64,000 bases of DNA from Solwaraspora sp. WMMD791 (GCF_029581195.1 NZ_CP120737.1:1736001-1800000); one strand, 5' to 3'. Counted from the stretch's first letter, positions 42,793-52,470 are shown. Made by a program: numbers and translations. Notes: generated from the sequence alone by a model not told the origin.

Positions 42793-45224
42793 GTCGGCTC
42801 CGCCGCCGCCATCGAGACCGGCTCCGTGGTCGTCATCGAGACCGGCTCCGTGGTCGTCATAGGGACCGGGTCCGCCGTGGCGGCCTCTGCCGACCAACGG
42901 TGGACGAACTCCTGCGGCTCGACCGGATCCCCCCAGAGTCGGCCCTGGCCGTACAGCACGCCGAGCACCGCGAGCACGCTCTGCTGCAAGGGCGTCTCGA
43001 CGCCCTCGGCGACCACGGTGAGGTGCAGCGCGCTGCTCATCGCGACGACTGCCCGGACGATCTCCTCGTCCTTGGCGCTCGCTCCGAGCCCGGCCACGAA
43101 GGCACGGTCCACCTTCACCCCGGTCACCGGATGACTCCGCAGGTAGCCGAGCGCGGAGAAGCCGGTACCGAAATCGTCGACCACGATGCGGATACCGCGC
43201 TGGCGCAGGTCGGACAGGACCTGCCCGGTGGCGCTGGTGGGGTCGATCATCACCGACTCGGTGATCTCCAGCACCACCACCGACGCCGGTACGTCGTACC
43301 GGGCCAGGCAGTCGTCCAGAGCCCGGGACAGCCCGGGGTCCCGCAACTGCCGGGGCGACACGTTTATCGACATCCAGAAATCGGCATCGACAGTGCCGTC
43401 GGTACGCCACTGTGCCACCTGACACAGCGCACGGTCGAGCACCCAGCGCCCGATCGGCCCGATCAGCCCGGTGTCCTCGGCGATCGGGATGAACACCGCC
43501 GGCGACACCGGCCCGCGCTCGGGATGCTCCCAGCGCAGCAACGCCTCCGCCCCGATCAGGGCACCGCTCTCCAGATCGACGATCGGCTGGTACGCCAACC
43601 GCAGGTCGTCCTGAGCGAGCGCCGTCCGTAGCGCCTGCTCGATGTCGACCCGTTCCCGTACCCGTTCGTGCATCGACGCGTCGAACATCACCCACCGGCC
43701 CCGGCCGTCTGCCTTCGCCTGGTACATGGCGGTGTCGGCGTCGCGCAGCAGCGCGTCGGCGGACAGCGGCGGATCGGCGCGGACGCCGGCCGGACCCAGT
43801 TCTGTCCCGGCGATACCGACCGAGGCGGTGATCACCGCCTCGACCTGACGGATCTGCAGTGGCGTGTTCACGCAGTCGATGATCCGGTCGGCCACCGCGA
43901 GCGCGTCGGATCGGTCACCCAGGTGAACCACGACGAACTCGTCGCCGCCGACCCGGGCGACCATCGCCGCCGGGGGCAGCGCCGCGCGCAGCCGACCCGC
44001 GACCTCGGCGATCAGCTGGTCGCCGGCGTGATGCCCCCAGGAGTCGTTGACCAGCTTGAAGCCGTCGAGGTCGAGGAAGAACACCCAGATCCAGGTCCGG
44101 TTCGCCGGGCGGGTGGTCAGCAGCCGACGGACCTCGGCGGCGAGCATCAACCGGTTGGGCAGGCCGGTGAGCGGGTCGTGGGTGGCGCGATGCTCGTAGC
44201 GACGCTGCGCGGCGGCATAGCCCTGCACGGCGGAGACCGCCCGCATCATCAACAGCACCACCATCGCCGCGCCGCCGACCCCGAGCACCAGCCGGTCGGT
44301 GGCCGACCGGCCGGAGACGAAGACCGTCAGCAGAAACGGTGCGGCCAGCGCCGGACCGATCAGCAGCAGCCGTTGCCACGACCAGGCCTGCACCGGCAGC
44401 GGGGCGGCCCGGCCGAGCTCGACGACCGACGGATGCAGCGCTGCCGCGCCGATGAGCAGGAAGCCGACCAGGAACGGCAGGTCCAGCAGACGGGAACCGG
44501 TCAGTTGGCCGGAGACCCCGATGATGGCGTACAGCACGTCGCCGAGCAGCAGGGAGCTCATCGAGGCGACCAGCAACAGGTAGCTGGCCCGCCGGGCGGC
44601 GGTGGTGAAGGCCAGGCTGACCAGCAGCAGGACGAGGATCACGTCGAAGATCGGGTACAGCGCGGCGAGGGCCGACACCAACGCCGGTCGGTCGGCGATG
44701 CTGCCGGCCGGTACCGCCAGCAGCAGCACCGAGCACAGAGCGGCGCCGATGAAGACGATCAGCCCGTCGATGACCGCGTGGGACGGCAGCCGGCCCCGGG
44801 TGCGCAGCAGCCCCGCCAACCCGAGCAGCATGAACAGGTAGCCGGGCACCGTGGCGGCGTCCGCCGCCAGCGCGGACGTCCCGTCCTGGCCGACCGCCCA
44901 CGGCCGCACCAGCGCACCGGTGAGGAAGCAGACGCACGCGGCGGCGAGCAACGCCCAGGCCAGCCCCGGTCGGGCACCGTGCCAGCGGGGGCCCACCACC
45001 ACAGCAGCAGCCCCGCCCACCCCGGCGACGACGAATGCTGAGCCATGGATCAGTGGGGAGTCGACGACGCCGTACAGCACGGCCGTCACGGCACCGACGA
45101 CGAGCAGGGCCAACGCGGGCAACGACGAACAGGCGCGGGTCGTCCCCGGCGCGGCGGGTCGCACCACGATGGCCCCTGCGCACATGTCATCCACCGGCTG
45201 ATTCGTCAAACAGGCGCACACCAT
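42768..45224 (-). CDS. Membrane GGDEF-EAL protein (c-di-GMP turnover)
   Basis: An 818-residue protein. The N-terminal part (about 30-330) has eight or more hydrophobic helices. A GGDEF domain follows with the intact motif VGGDEFVV (about 426), then an EAL domain with GAEALLRW (about 560), INVSPRQL, LEITES, DDFGTGFSALGYL and EGVET, so both diguanylate cyclase and phosphodiesterase residues are kept. The usual inhibitory RxxD before GGDEF is missing (PPAA there). The C-terminal tail contains TTTEPVSM repeats coded by 24-base tandem DNA repeats (42811-42834, 42835-42858, and a partial copy after). The start could also be the ATG 13 codons in. Confidence 0.93.
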   Translation of the reverse strand: MVCACLTNQPVDDMCAGAIVVRPAAPGTTRACSSLPALALLVVGAVTAVLYGVVDSPLIHGSAFVVAGVGGAAAVVVGPRWHGARPGLAWALLAAACVCFLTGALVRPWAVGQDGTSALAADAATVPGYLFMLLGLAGLLRTRGRLPSHAVIDGLIVFIGAALCSVLLLAVPAGSIADRPALVSALAALYPIFDVILVLLLVSLAFTTAARRASYLLLVASMSSLLLGDVLYAIIGVSGQLTGSRLLDLPFLVGFLLIGAAALHPSVVELGRAAPLPVQAWSWQRLLLIGPALAAPFLLTVFVSGRSATDRLVLGVGGAAMVVLLMMRAVSAVQGYAAAQRRYEHRATHDPLTGLPNRLMLAAEVRRLLTTRPANRTWIWVFFLDLDGFKLVNDSWGHHAGDQLIAEVAGRLRAALPPAAMVARVGGDEFVVVHLGDRSDALAVADRIIDCVNTPLQIRQVEAVITASVGIAGTELGPAGVRADPPLSADALLRDADTAMYQAKADGRGRWVMFDASMHERVRERVDIEQALRTALAQDDLRLAYQPIVDLESGALIGAEALLRWEHPERGPVSPAVFIPIAEDTGLIGPIGRWVLDRALCQVAQWRTDGTVDADFWMSINVSPRQLRDPGLSRALDDCLARYDVPASVVVLEITESVMIDPTSATGQVLSDLRQRGIRIVVDDFGTGFSALGYLRSHPVTGVKVDRAFVAGLGASAKDEEIVRAVVAMSSALHLTVVAEGVETPLQQSVLAVLGVLYGQGRLWGDPVEPQEFVHRWSAEAATADPVPMTTTEPVSMTTTEPVSMAAAEPTQGCGGGS
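42811..42874. repeat. 24-base tandem repeat at the 3' end of the GGDEF-EAL gene
   Basis: Two exact 24-base copies (42811-42834 and 42835-42858) are followed by a partial, diverged third. The period is a multiple of three, so copy-number changes would add or remove eight residues (TTTEPVSM type) in the protein's tail without shifting the frame. Confidence 0.85.
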
Positions 45225-45256
45225 ACCAAGCCCGCTGCGGACCTGCCCTGGTCAGG

Positions 45257-45302
45257 ACGGCGCGGCCGTTTGGCCGCCGACGGCGCAGCCGTTTGGCCGC
45301 CG
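45257..45302. repeat. Tandem 23-base duplication before the acyltransferase gene
   Basis: Units 45257-45279 and 45280-45302 are identical except at one position. Each contains the near-palindromic core ggccgtttggcc. They lie in the short region between the divergent GGDEF-EAL and acyltransferase genes, 25 bases before the latter's start, so they could be a paired operator. Confidence 0.8.
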
Positions 45303-45326
45303 GCCGGGTGGGAGACATCTCCTGCC

Positions 45327-46439
45327 GTGCCTGCCACTTTGCCCGCCCCGGGCCGGCTGCCGTCGCTGACCGGGCTGCGGGCCGCCGCCGCCCTGCTGGT
45401 CTTCGGCGTCCACGCGTACTCGTTCATCCCGCTCGCGGATCCGCAGGACGTGTGGTGGGCGGGCGTGCTGTTCGACGCCGGCGACCTCGGGGTGTCCTTC
45501 TTCTTCGTCCTGTCCGGCTTCGTGCTCACCTGGTCGGCCCGTTGCGGTCACCGGCCCGGACGCTTCCTACGCAACCGGATCGTCCGGGTCTATCCGGCGC
45601 ATCTGGTGGCGCTGGGTCTGGCGCTGGTCGGGCTGGCGGTGACCGCCCGGACACCGGACTCCTGGCCGCAGTTGCTGGCGGCCTCCGCCCTGCTGGTGCA
45701 CGCCTGGCATCCCTCGGACGTCTACTACCTGGGGATCAACCCGGTCACCTGGTCGCTCTCCTGCGAAATCGCCTTCTACCTGGCGTTTCCCCTGCTGTAC
45801 GCCGGTCTGCGGCGACTCGGTACCGGCGCGCTGCGGGTGGCTGCCGTCGTGTTGCCGCTCGCGGTGTGGTCGATGCCGCTGGTGGCCGAGACTCTCGTCG
45901 CCGCCGAGCACCGACGGTGGTTCGTCTACGTCTTCCCGCCGGTACGGATGCTGGAGTTCCTGCTCGGCATCGTGCTGGCGTTACTGGTGCTGCGCGGTGC
46001 CTGGCGAGGGCCGGCGCTGCCGCTGGCGACGGCGCTGTGGGTGGTCAACTACCTCGCCGTCGGGTGGCTGCCGGCCGCGGCGCGCGACACCGCCGCGACG
46101 ATCGTCACGATCGGCCTGCTGGTGCCGGCGGCGGCCCTGGCCGACCTGGGCGGTCGGCGATCCTGGTGGCGGGACCGGCTCGCGGTGCACCTGGGCGAGG
46201 TGTCGTACGCCTTTTTCCTGGTCCACATGGTGGTGATCGTCAGCGTGATGCACCTCCTCGGCCGCGACCGGGTCTTCCCCGCCGGGCATGCGGTGGTCCT
46301 GGCGGTGGCGTTCCTGGTCGGGTCATACCTGCTGGCGGTGCCGCTGCACCGCTGGGTGGAGCGGCCGGCGATGCGGCTGGCCAGATCGCGGCGCGGTGGC
46401 GGACGGGGGGTTCACGTGCGGGCCGGGCACCCTGGCTAG
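45327..46439 (+). CDS. Acyltransferase family 3 membrane protein
   Basis: A 370-residue integral membrane acyltransferase with about ten helices. The N-terminus matches the family (LPSLTGLRAAAALLVFGVHAY; the His is the putative catalytic one). It has GDLGVSFFFVLSGFVLTW and the R-x-x-R-like FLRNRIVRVYPAH, and a late EVSYAFFLVHM. GTG 45327 gives this N-terminus directly; the ribosome site (GGGAG) is a little far. Such enzymes O-acylate exopolysaccharides, antibiotics or wall polymers. The acceptor is unknown. Confidence 0.9.
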   Translation: MPATLPAPGRLPSLTGLRAAAALLVFGVHAYSFIPLADPQDVWWAGVLFDAGDLGVSFFFVLSGFVLTWSARCGHRPGRFLRNRIVRVYPAHLVALGLALVGLAVTARTPDSWPQLLAASALLVHAWHPSDVYYLGINPVTWSLSCEIAFYLAFPLLYAGLRRLGTGALRVAAVVLPLAVWSMPLVAETLVAAEHRRWFVYVFPPVRMLEFLLGIVLALLVLRGAWRGPALPLATALWVVNYLAVGWLPAAARDTAATIVTIGLLVPAAALADLGGRRSWWRDRLAVHLGEVSYAFFLVHMVVIVSVMHLLGRDRVFPAGHAVVLAVAFLVGSYLLAVPLHRWVERPAMRLARSRRGGGRGVHVRAGHPG

Positions 46440-46495
46440 GCTCGGCGCGGGCCACAGTGGCACGTGCCCGTGGGGCCAGAGGGACAGGAGGCGAC

Positions 46496-46894
46496 ATGCA
46501 GCAGCTGAACAGCGGGTTGTACGGCCTGCTCGGGGTACGTCTCGACGAGGCGTCGGCAGACGCCGTCCGGCTGCGGATGCCGGTGACCGCCGCACTGCAC
46601 CAGCCGTACGGGATCGTGCATGGCGGGGTGTACTGCACGTTGGTGGAGAGCGCGGCGAGCATCGGCGGCACGCTCTGGATCGGCGATCAGGGCCGGGTGG
46701 TGGGCGTCGCCAACCAGACCGATTTCCTCGCGGCGGTCAGCGACGGCGAGCTGACCGCCGTCGGCACCCCGGTCCATCGCGGTCACAGCCAGCAACTGTG
46801 GAAGGTCGACATCACCGACGCTGACGGTCGGCTGGTCGCGCTGGGACAGGTGCGGCTGCAGAACCTGCGACCGGGCAACGGCCGCGCCGGGTAG
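46496..46894 (+). CDS. PaaI-type hotdog thioesterase
   Basis: A 132-residue single hotdog domain. The active-site segment GIVHGGVYCTLVESAAS (HGG loop and Glu on the long helix) is followed by VGVANQTDFLAAV. The C-terminal strands include GTPVHRGHSQQLWKVDI. ATG 46496 follows a strong AGGAGG site. It hydrolyses acyl-CoA thioesters, possibly aromatic or isoprenoid-precursor ones (PaaI/MenI group). The substrate cannot be set by sequence. Confidence 0.92.
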   Translation: MQQLNSGLYGLLGVRLDEASADAVRLRMPVTAALHQPYGIVHGGVYCTLVESAASIGGTLWIGDQGRVVGVANQTDFLAAVSDGELTAVGTPVHRGHSQQLWKVDITDADGRLVALGQVRLQNLRPGNGRAG

Positions 46895-46990
46895 ACCGGC
46901 CAGCCCGGTCGGATCAACCACATTTGGTACGCCCTGCCGGCGAACCGGACTCCTCGCCCAGCCGTACACACAGGCAGGAGGCGATGAGGG

Positions 46991-47323
46991 ATGGACACCA
47001 TGGTCAACCCCGCACGACCTGGCACGACCGGAGCAGATCTCTACATCCTGCGCGGACTGCTCCGCTGCGCGGACCGCCCGATGATCCCGGCCGGGGCTGA
47101 CGACGGCATCCGGTACTACGCGTGCCCCAACACTCAGTGTGACCGGAGATTGATCAACGCCGAGGAGATCGAGCAACTGATCTGGCAGCGGTACGTCCAC
47201 CTGAACGCCGACGCCGCCGACATCGTCAGCCGCGACCAGCGCCGGTCGGCACTGCTCGCCGTCCTGGCCCGGATCACGGTCGGTTCCAGCCTGGTCGATC
47301 TCGACTACGACTGGCGGGACTGA
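46991..47323 (+). CDS. Orphan recombinase zinc-ribbon-like small protein
   Basis: A 110-residue protein starting at ATG 46991 (GGAGG about 9 bases upstream; ATG 47000 is an alternative). The pattern YILRGLLRCADRPM, then GIRYYACPNTQC, then NAEEIEQLIWQRY copies the zinc beta-ribbon and following helix of large serine recombinases. The first Cys pair is reduced to one Cys, and no catalytic domain is present. It could be a domesticated fragment with a regulatory role, or a relic. There is no recombinase nearby. Confidence 0.6.
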   Translation: MDTMVNPARPGTTGADLYILRGLLRCADRPMIPAGADDGIRYYACPNTQCDRRLINAEEIEQLIWQRYVHLNADAADIVSRDQRRSALLAVLARITVGSSLVDLDYDWRD

Positions 47324-47349
47324 CCGGCGCACCTGTCACGGGTCACCGG

Positions 47350-48903
47350 TCACAGCACGAACGCGTCGGTCCAGAGCTGACCGGACCGGCCGGTGAGCGC
47401 GTCCAGCAGCGCGACGGCCTGCCCGTCGGTGAGCGACGCGACGTAGTCGACGATCGCCCGACCCCGGGCGGGCGGACCGGGGTCCGCGACCAGACCGGCC
47501 AGTTCGGCGGTGGCCAGCTCCACCAGGTCGTGCAGGCGACGGGGTAGCCGCGCCTGCTCGTCCGGGTCGGTCAACCAGGCCAGCAGCTTGTCGATCAGGG
47601 TCGCCAGCAGGTCGGCCTGGCCCCGCTGGTGCAGGGCCAGATCCGGTCGGGCCAGCACGAACCGGTGGTGCACGAACTTGAGCACCTGCACCTCGTGCCA
47701 CTGTGCGGTGGCCAGCAGCACGTGCCCGGACCGCACCGGCGGGTCCGGGGTGACCCCGATCGCGTCGACCAGTCGGCGGGTCCAACGGGCGGAGAACGTG
47801 GTGATGTTCTCCTCGGCCTCGATCGACCCGTCGAACGGCACCATCAGCAGGCCCTCGGCCAGCTCCCGCCGGACGTGTTCGACGGCGGCCGCGAAGACCT
47901 CGTCGGAGGCGATCCAGCTGTCCTTGCGGTGCAGCTGGCGGCGCAGCCCTTCGATCGCCCGGCCGGGCCGGTGCGCGGTCGCCCCGATCTCGGCGTCGGT
48001 GAGCCCGGCCAGCTCCGTCATCGCCCGCTGCCAGGCGGTCAGCTCCCCGGCCACCGTGCCCTGCTGCAGGACACCGACCCGGTGGAAGTCCTCCAGGTCG
48101 TGGATGGCGTACGCGATGTCGTCAGCGACGTCCATGATGGATGCCTCGACGGTCTGCTGCCACGGGTCGATGAGCCCGGCGAACGGTTCGCGGGCCTGCC
48201 GCAGGTCGGCGGCCTCGGTGGTGTAGGCGCCGAACTTGACCGAACCCGTCGCCGGGTCGTCCGGCGCGACGGCCGCGCCCCGCGGTGCCGGGCGCAACGT
48301 GCTCGGATGTGGGTCCGGGTAGGTGCGCCGGGTCCACGGGTACTTCAGCATCGCCGCCCGTACCGCCGCGGTCAGGTCCAGCCCCACCGCCGCCGTGCCC
48401 CGGATCTCCGTACTGGTCACGATCCGGTAGGACTGCGCGTTTCCCTCGAAGCCGTCCGGCAGGCCGAGCCGCAGCCGGGCCACCCGGTCCAGTACCCGCT
48501 CGCCGAGATGCCCGAACGGCGGGTGGCCGAGGTCGTGGGCGAGCGCGGCGGCCTCCACCACGTCCGGGTCGCAGCCGCCGAGTTTGTCCAGCAGGCCCCG
48601 GTGCCGGTCGTCGGCGGTCAACCGTTCGGCGATGGCCCGGCCGACCTGAGCGACCTTCAGGCTGTGGGTGAGCCGGTTGTGCACCAGCAGACCGGACCCA
48701 CCCGGACTGATCACCTGGGTGACCCCGCCGAGCCGGGCGAACAGCGGCGAGGAGACGAGTCGGTCCCGGTCTGCCCGGAACGGGCTGCCCGCCAGGTCGC
48801 TGGCGGCCGCCGCGCGCCGGCCGAACAGCCGGCGGGCGCGCGGGTCGGCGTCGTCATCGGCGGACGGCCGCGCCGGCCGGTCCGGTTCCGGTGCCCGGTT
48901 CAT
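47350..48903 (-). CDS. dgt: Deoxyguanosinetriphosphate triphosphohydrolase-like protein
   Basis: A 517-residue HD-domain dNTPase. It has the FRADRDRLVSSPLFARL start, HNRLTHSLKVAQVGRAIA, the HD motif ALAHDLGHPPFGHLGE, GFEGNAQSYRI and ADDIAYAIHDLEDFHR. These set the metal and nucleotide site for removing triphosphate from dNTPs. The length is at the high end of the family, from a longer C-terminus. ATG 48903. It converges on the zinc-ribbon gene with a 26-base gap. Confidence 0.93.
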   Translation of the reverse strand: MNRAPEPDRPARPSADDDADPRARRLFGRRAAAASDLAGSPFRADRDRLVSSPLFARLGGVTQVISPGGSGLLVHNRLTHSLKVAQVGRAIAERLTADDRHRGLLDKLGGCDPDVVEAAALAHDLGHPPFGHLGERVLDRVARLRLGLPDGFEGNAQSYRIVTSTEIRGTAAVGLDLTAAVRAAMLKYPWTRRTYPDPHPSTLRPAPRGAAVAPDDPATGSVKFGAYTTEAADLRQAREPFAGLIDPWQQTVEASIMDVADDIAYAIHDLEDFHRVGVLQQGTVAGELTAWQRAMTELAGLTDAEIGATAHRPGRAIEGLRRQLHRKDSWIASDEVFAAAVEHVRRELAEGLLMVPFDGSIEAEENITTFSARWTRRLVDAIGVTPDPPVRSGHVLLATAQWHEVQVLKFVHHRFVLARPDLALHQRGQADLLATLIDKLLAWLTDPDEQARLPRRLHDLVELATAELAGLVADPGPPARGRAIVDYVASLTDGQAVALLDALTGRSGQLWTDAFVL

Positions 48904-49111
48904 CAGCAGACGCTAACCCGGTCCACGCGTCGTCGGAGGTCCGGGGTGCCGTTCGGCGCTGCCGGGCGACCTCTGGCGGTGTCCGGCAAAGCACTGGGTT
49001 GAGCTGATTGGTCCGGCGTCGTAAGGTTCCGCTGCAGCAAGGTCATTTCGTCGGGCCGCTGCCTGGGGCCTGCTCGACTCGCGCACCAGAACCGCCGCAA
49101 GGGACGACTCG

Positions 49112-49801
49112 ATGCCCCGTGCCCGGACTCCTTCGGAGTTGACGCTGACCGAGGAGTTCTTCCTGGTCGCGCTCGACGACAGCACCGGACGGCCGATGAT
49201 CGGCCCGGATCCGCTCGGCGCGGGCCTGGCCGGTGCCGCGATCGCCACCCTGGTGCTGGCCGGCCGGGCGCAGGTGCGCGACGACGGCCTGCTGGTGCCG
49301 GCCGACGGTCTACCGATCGGTGATCCGGTCGCCGATCCGCTGCTGGCCGAATTGCGGCGGGAGCCTCGTCAACCGGTGCCGGACTGGATCACCCTGATGC
49401 GTCCCGGGCTGCCCGGGGTGGTCGCCGAGGATCTGGAGGCGCTCGGTGTGCTGCGTACCGAGGTCGTCCGCCAACCGCTGACCCGGCGGTCGGTCGCGCG
49501 GTTCCCGGCGATGGACCCGGTCCGCGCGGTCGGCCCCCGGGTCCGGCTCGGGCACGCGCTCGGCCGGGTCGGGCCGGTCGGTCGGCGTGCCGCGACGCTG
49601 GCCCAGATCGTCCGCGCCACCGGCGCCGACGCCTGGTTCGTGACGATGTACGGCCCGACGGTACGCAGCCAGTTGACCACCACCGCCGCTGGGCTCGACC
49701 CGCAACTGACGGCGGTGGTCGCGGCGATCAACGGGCAGCCGACCCGGTCCCGGATGGCGGTCCGGTTGTGGCCGGCGCGGGACACCTCCGTCGCCTGGTG
49801 A
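49112..49801 (+). CDS. GPP34 (GOLPH3-like) family protein
   Basis: A 229-residue protein with the GPP34 pattern common in actinobacteria: LTLTEEFFLVALDDSTGRP, an AGAAIATLVLAGR helix and paired LEALGVLR and FPAMDP segments. In eukaryotes the family binds phosphatidylinositol-4-phosphate at the Golgi. The bacterial role is unknown, possibly membrane association. It precedes tex by 244 bases, in which no further gene is convincing. Confidence 0.85.
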   Translation: MPRARTPSELTLTEEFFLVALDDSTGRPMIGPDPLGAGLAGAAIATLVLAGRAQVRDDGLLVPADGLPIGDPVADPLLAELRREPRQPVPDWITLMRPGLPGVVAEDLEALGVLRTEVVRQPLTRRSVARFPAMDPVRAVGPRVRLGHALGRVGPVGRRAATLAQIVRATGADAWFVTMYGPTVRSQLTTTAAGLDPQLTAVVAAINGQPTRSRMAVRLWPARDTSVAW

Positions 49802-50045
49802 CCGGTCGACGCCGGCCGGCGGCCGGCCGTGACGGCCGTGGGCGACCGGGCCATGACGAGGGCGGTGCCCGGGCCCGGCGGCGGGTCGCGTGGTGGCGCG
49901 ACACCGGTCCCCGGTTGCCGGCAGAATGCTTGCCGGACCGCGCACCGTGGTCCCCGCCGACGCGACGCCGGCCGGCGGGTGGCAGGCAGCGGGCCGGTGG
50001 CACACCACCGCCGGCACGCCGGGGAGTTGGAGCGGGGCACGCGAC

Positions 50046-52463
50046 GTGACCACAGCGATTGATCAACGGATCGCGGAGGAACTGGGAGTACGGTCGGGGC
50101 AGGTGGCAGCCGCCGTCGAACTGCTCGACGGCGGGGCGACGGTGCCGTTCATCGCCCGGTACCGCAAGGAAGCCACCGGGATGCTCGACGACGCGCAGCT
50201 ACGCACCCTGGAGGAGCGGCTGCGCTACCTGCGGGAGCTGGAGGAGCGTCGGGGCGCGATCCTGGAGGCGATCCGCAGCCAGGGCAAGCTCGACGACGCG
50301 CTGACCGCACAGGTCATGGCGGCTGACTCGAAGGCCCGGCTGGAGGACATCTACCTGCCGTACAAGCCGAAGCGGCGGACCAAGGCGCAGATCGCCCGGG
50401 AGGCGGGGCTGGAGCCGCTGGCCGAGACGCTGCTCGGCGACCCGACCCAGGATCCACGGACGGTCGCCGCCGGCTTCGTCGACGCCGACAAGGGCGTCGC
50501 CGACGCCGCTGCGGCGCTCGACGGCGCGCGGGCGATCCTGGTGGAGCGCTTCGCCGAGGACGCCGACCTGATCGGCGAGTTGCGGGAGCGGATGTGGTCG
50601 CGGGGCCGGCTCACCTCCCGGGTACGCGAGGGCCGGCAGACCGAGGGCGCCAAGTTCGCCGACTACTTCGACTTCGCCGAGCCGTTCACGAAGCTGCCGT
50701 CGCACCGGGTGCTGGCGATGTTTCGGGGCGAGAAGGAGCAGGTCCTCGACCTGACGATGGAGCCGGAGGAGGTGCCGGCCGACGCCGTCGCCGGGCCGAG
50801 CAGCTACGAGCCGATCATCGCCGGTCGGTTCGGCATCAGCGACCAGGGGCGCCCGGCGGACAGGTGGCTGGCCGACACGGTGCGCTGGGCCTGGCGGACC
50901 CGGATCCTCATCCACCTCGGCGCGGACCTGCGGATGCGGTTGTGGCAGGCGGCCGAGGACGAGGCGGTCCGGGTGTTCGCCGCCAACCTTCGTGACCTGC
51001 TGCTGGCCGCGCCGGCCGGCAGCAGGACCACGATGGGGCTGGACCCGGGCATCCGTACCGGGGTGAAGGTGGCGGTGGTGGACGCCACCGGCAAGGTGGT
51101 GGCCACCGAGACGGTCTACCCGCACGAGCCCCGTCGGCAGTGGGACGCCTCGATCGACACGCTCGCGAAGCTGGCCGCCGCCCACCGGGTCGAGCTGGTC
51201 GCGATCGGCAACGGCACCGCGTCACGGGAGACCGACAAGCTGGTCGCCGACCTGATGGCCCGCCACGGCGAGTTGAAGCTGACCAAGGTGATGGTCTCCG
51301 AGGCCGGTGCCTCGGTCTACTCGGCATCGGCGTACGCCTCGCAGGAACTGCCGGACCTGGACGTGTCGCTGCGCGGCGCGGTCTCCATCGCCCGGCGTCT
51401 GCAGGACCCGCTCGCCGAACTGGTCAAGATCGATCCTCGGTCGATCGGAGTCGGGCAGTACCAGCACGACATCTCCGAGACGAAGCTGTCCCGGTCGCTC
51501 GACGCCGTCGTGGAGGACTGCGTCAACGGTGTCGGGGTGGACGTCAACACCGCGTCGGCGCCGCTGCTGACCAGGGTCTCCGGCATCGGTGCCGGGTTGG
51601 CCGAGAACATCGTGCTGCACCGCGACAGCCATGGGCCGTTCCGGTCCCGGGAGGCGTTGAGGTCGGTGGCCCGGCTCGGCCCGAAGGCGTTCGAGCAGTG
51701 TGCCGGCTTCCTGCGGATCCGCGACGGCGACGACCCGCTCGACTCGTCCAGTGTCCACCCGGAGGCGTACCCGGTGGTCCGCCGGATCCTCGCCGACACC
51801 GGCAGTGACCTGCGCACGTTGATCGGCGACACGAAGACGCTGCGCCGGATCAAGCCGGAACGCTTCGTCGACGCCGTGTTCGGACTGCCGACGGTCACCG
51901 ACATCCTGGCCGAGTTGGAGAAGCCGGGCCGCGACCCCCGGCCGGCGTTCCGCACGGCGACCTTCGCCGACGGCGTGGAGACCCTCGCCGACCTGCGGCC
52001 CGGCATGGTCCTGGAGGGTGTGGTGACCAACGTCGCCGCGTTCGGCGCGTTCGTCGACGTCGGGGTGCACCAGGACGGCCTGGTGCACGTGTCGGCGATG
52101 TCGAAGACGTTCGTGAAGGATCCGCGCGACGTGGCCAAGCCGGGTGACATCGTGCGGGTCAAGGTGCTCGAGGTGGACGTGCCGCGCAAGCGGATCTCGT
52201 TGACCCTGCGGCTGGACGACGAGCCCGGTGCGGCCCGGACCCCGGGTCAGCGTGACGCCGGCGGCGGGCCCGGTCGCGGCGGCCAGCCGCGGTCGGCGGG
52301 GCGCGACGGTCAGCCGGGCAAGGGCGGTGGCCAGGGTGGTGGCCAGCGCGGCGGCCGATCCGGTGGCGGTGGTCGGTCGGGTTCCGGGGGCGGGCGGCCG
52401 GCCGGCGGCGGGTACGCCGACGGCGCCCTCGCCGATGCCCTGCGCCGGGCGGGACTGGCCTGA
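50046..52463 (+). CDS. tex: Tex family RNA-binding transcription accessory protein
   Basis: An 805-residue protein. The Tex N-terminal domain carries VPFIARYRKEATG and YLPYKPKRRTKA. A YqgF/RuvC-like part follows (GLDPGIRTGVKVAVVD, about 335), then helix-hairpin-helix (VSGIGAGLAENIV) and an S1 domain (GVVTNVAAFGAFVDVGVHQDG, about 660-735). A Gly/Arg-rich tail of about 60 residues (GGQRGGRSGGGGR) may add RNA affinity. GTG 50046 is chosen for the family start; the open frame reaches back to 49890. A strong terminator follows. Confidence 0.94.
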   Translation: MTTAIDQRIAEELGVRSGQVAAAVELLDGGATVPFIARYRKEATGMLDDAQLRTLEERLRYLRELEERRGAILEAIRSQGKLDDALTAQVMAADSKARLEDIYLPYKPKRRTKAQIAREAGLEPLAETLLGDPTQDPRTVAAGFVDADKGVADAAAALDGARAILVERFAEDADLIGELRERMWSRGRLTSRVREGRQTEGAKFADYFDFAEPFTKLPSHRVLAMFRGEKEQVLDLTMEPEEVPADAVAGPSSYEPIIAGRFGISDQGRPADRWLADTVRWAWRTRILIHLGADLRMRLWQAAEDEAVRVFAANLRDLLLAAPAGSRTTMGLDPGIRTGVKVAVVDATGKVVATETVYPHEPRRQWDASIDTLAKLAAAHRVELVAIGNGTASRETDKLVADLMARHGELKLTKVMVSEAGASVYSASAYASQELPDLDVSLRGAVSIARRLQDPLAELVKIDPRSIGVGQYQHDISETKLSRSLDAVVEDCVNGVGVDVNTASAPLLTRVSGIGAGLAENIVLHRDSHGPFRSREALRSVARLGPKAFEQCAGFLRIRDGDDPLDSSSVHPEAYPVVRRILADTGSDLRTLIGDTKTLRRIKPERFVDAVFGLPTVTDILAELEKPGRDPRPAFRTATFADGVETLADLRPGMVLEGVVTNVAAFGAFVDVGVHQDGLVHVSAMSKTFVKDPRDVAKPGDIVRVKVLEVDVPRKRISLTLRLDDEPGAARTPGQRDAGGGPGRGGQPRSAGRDGQPGKGGGQGGGQRGGRSGGGGRSGSGGGRPAGGGYADGALADALRRAGLA

Positions 52464-52470
52464 CGACGTG

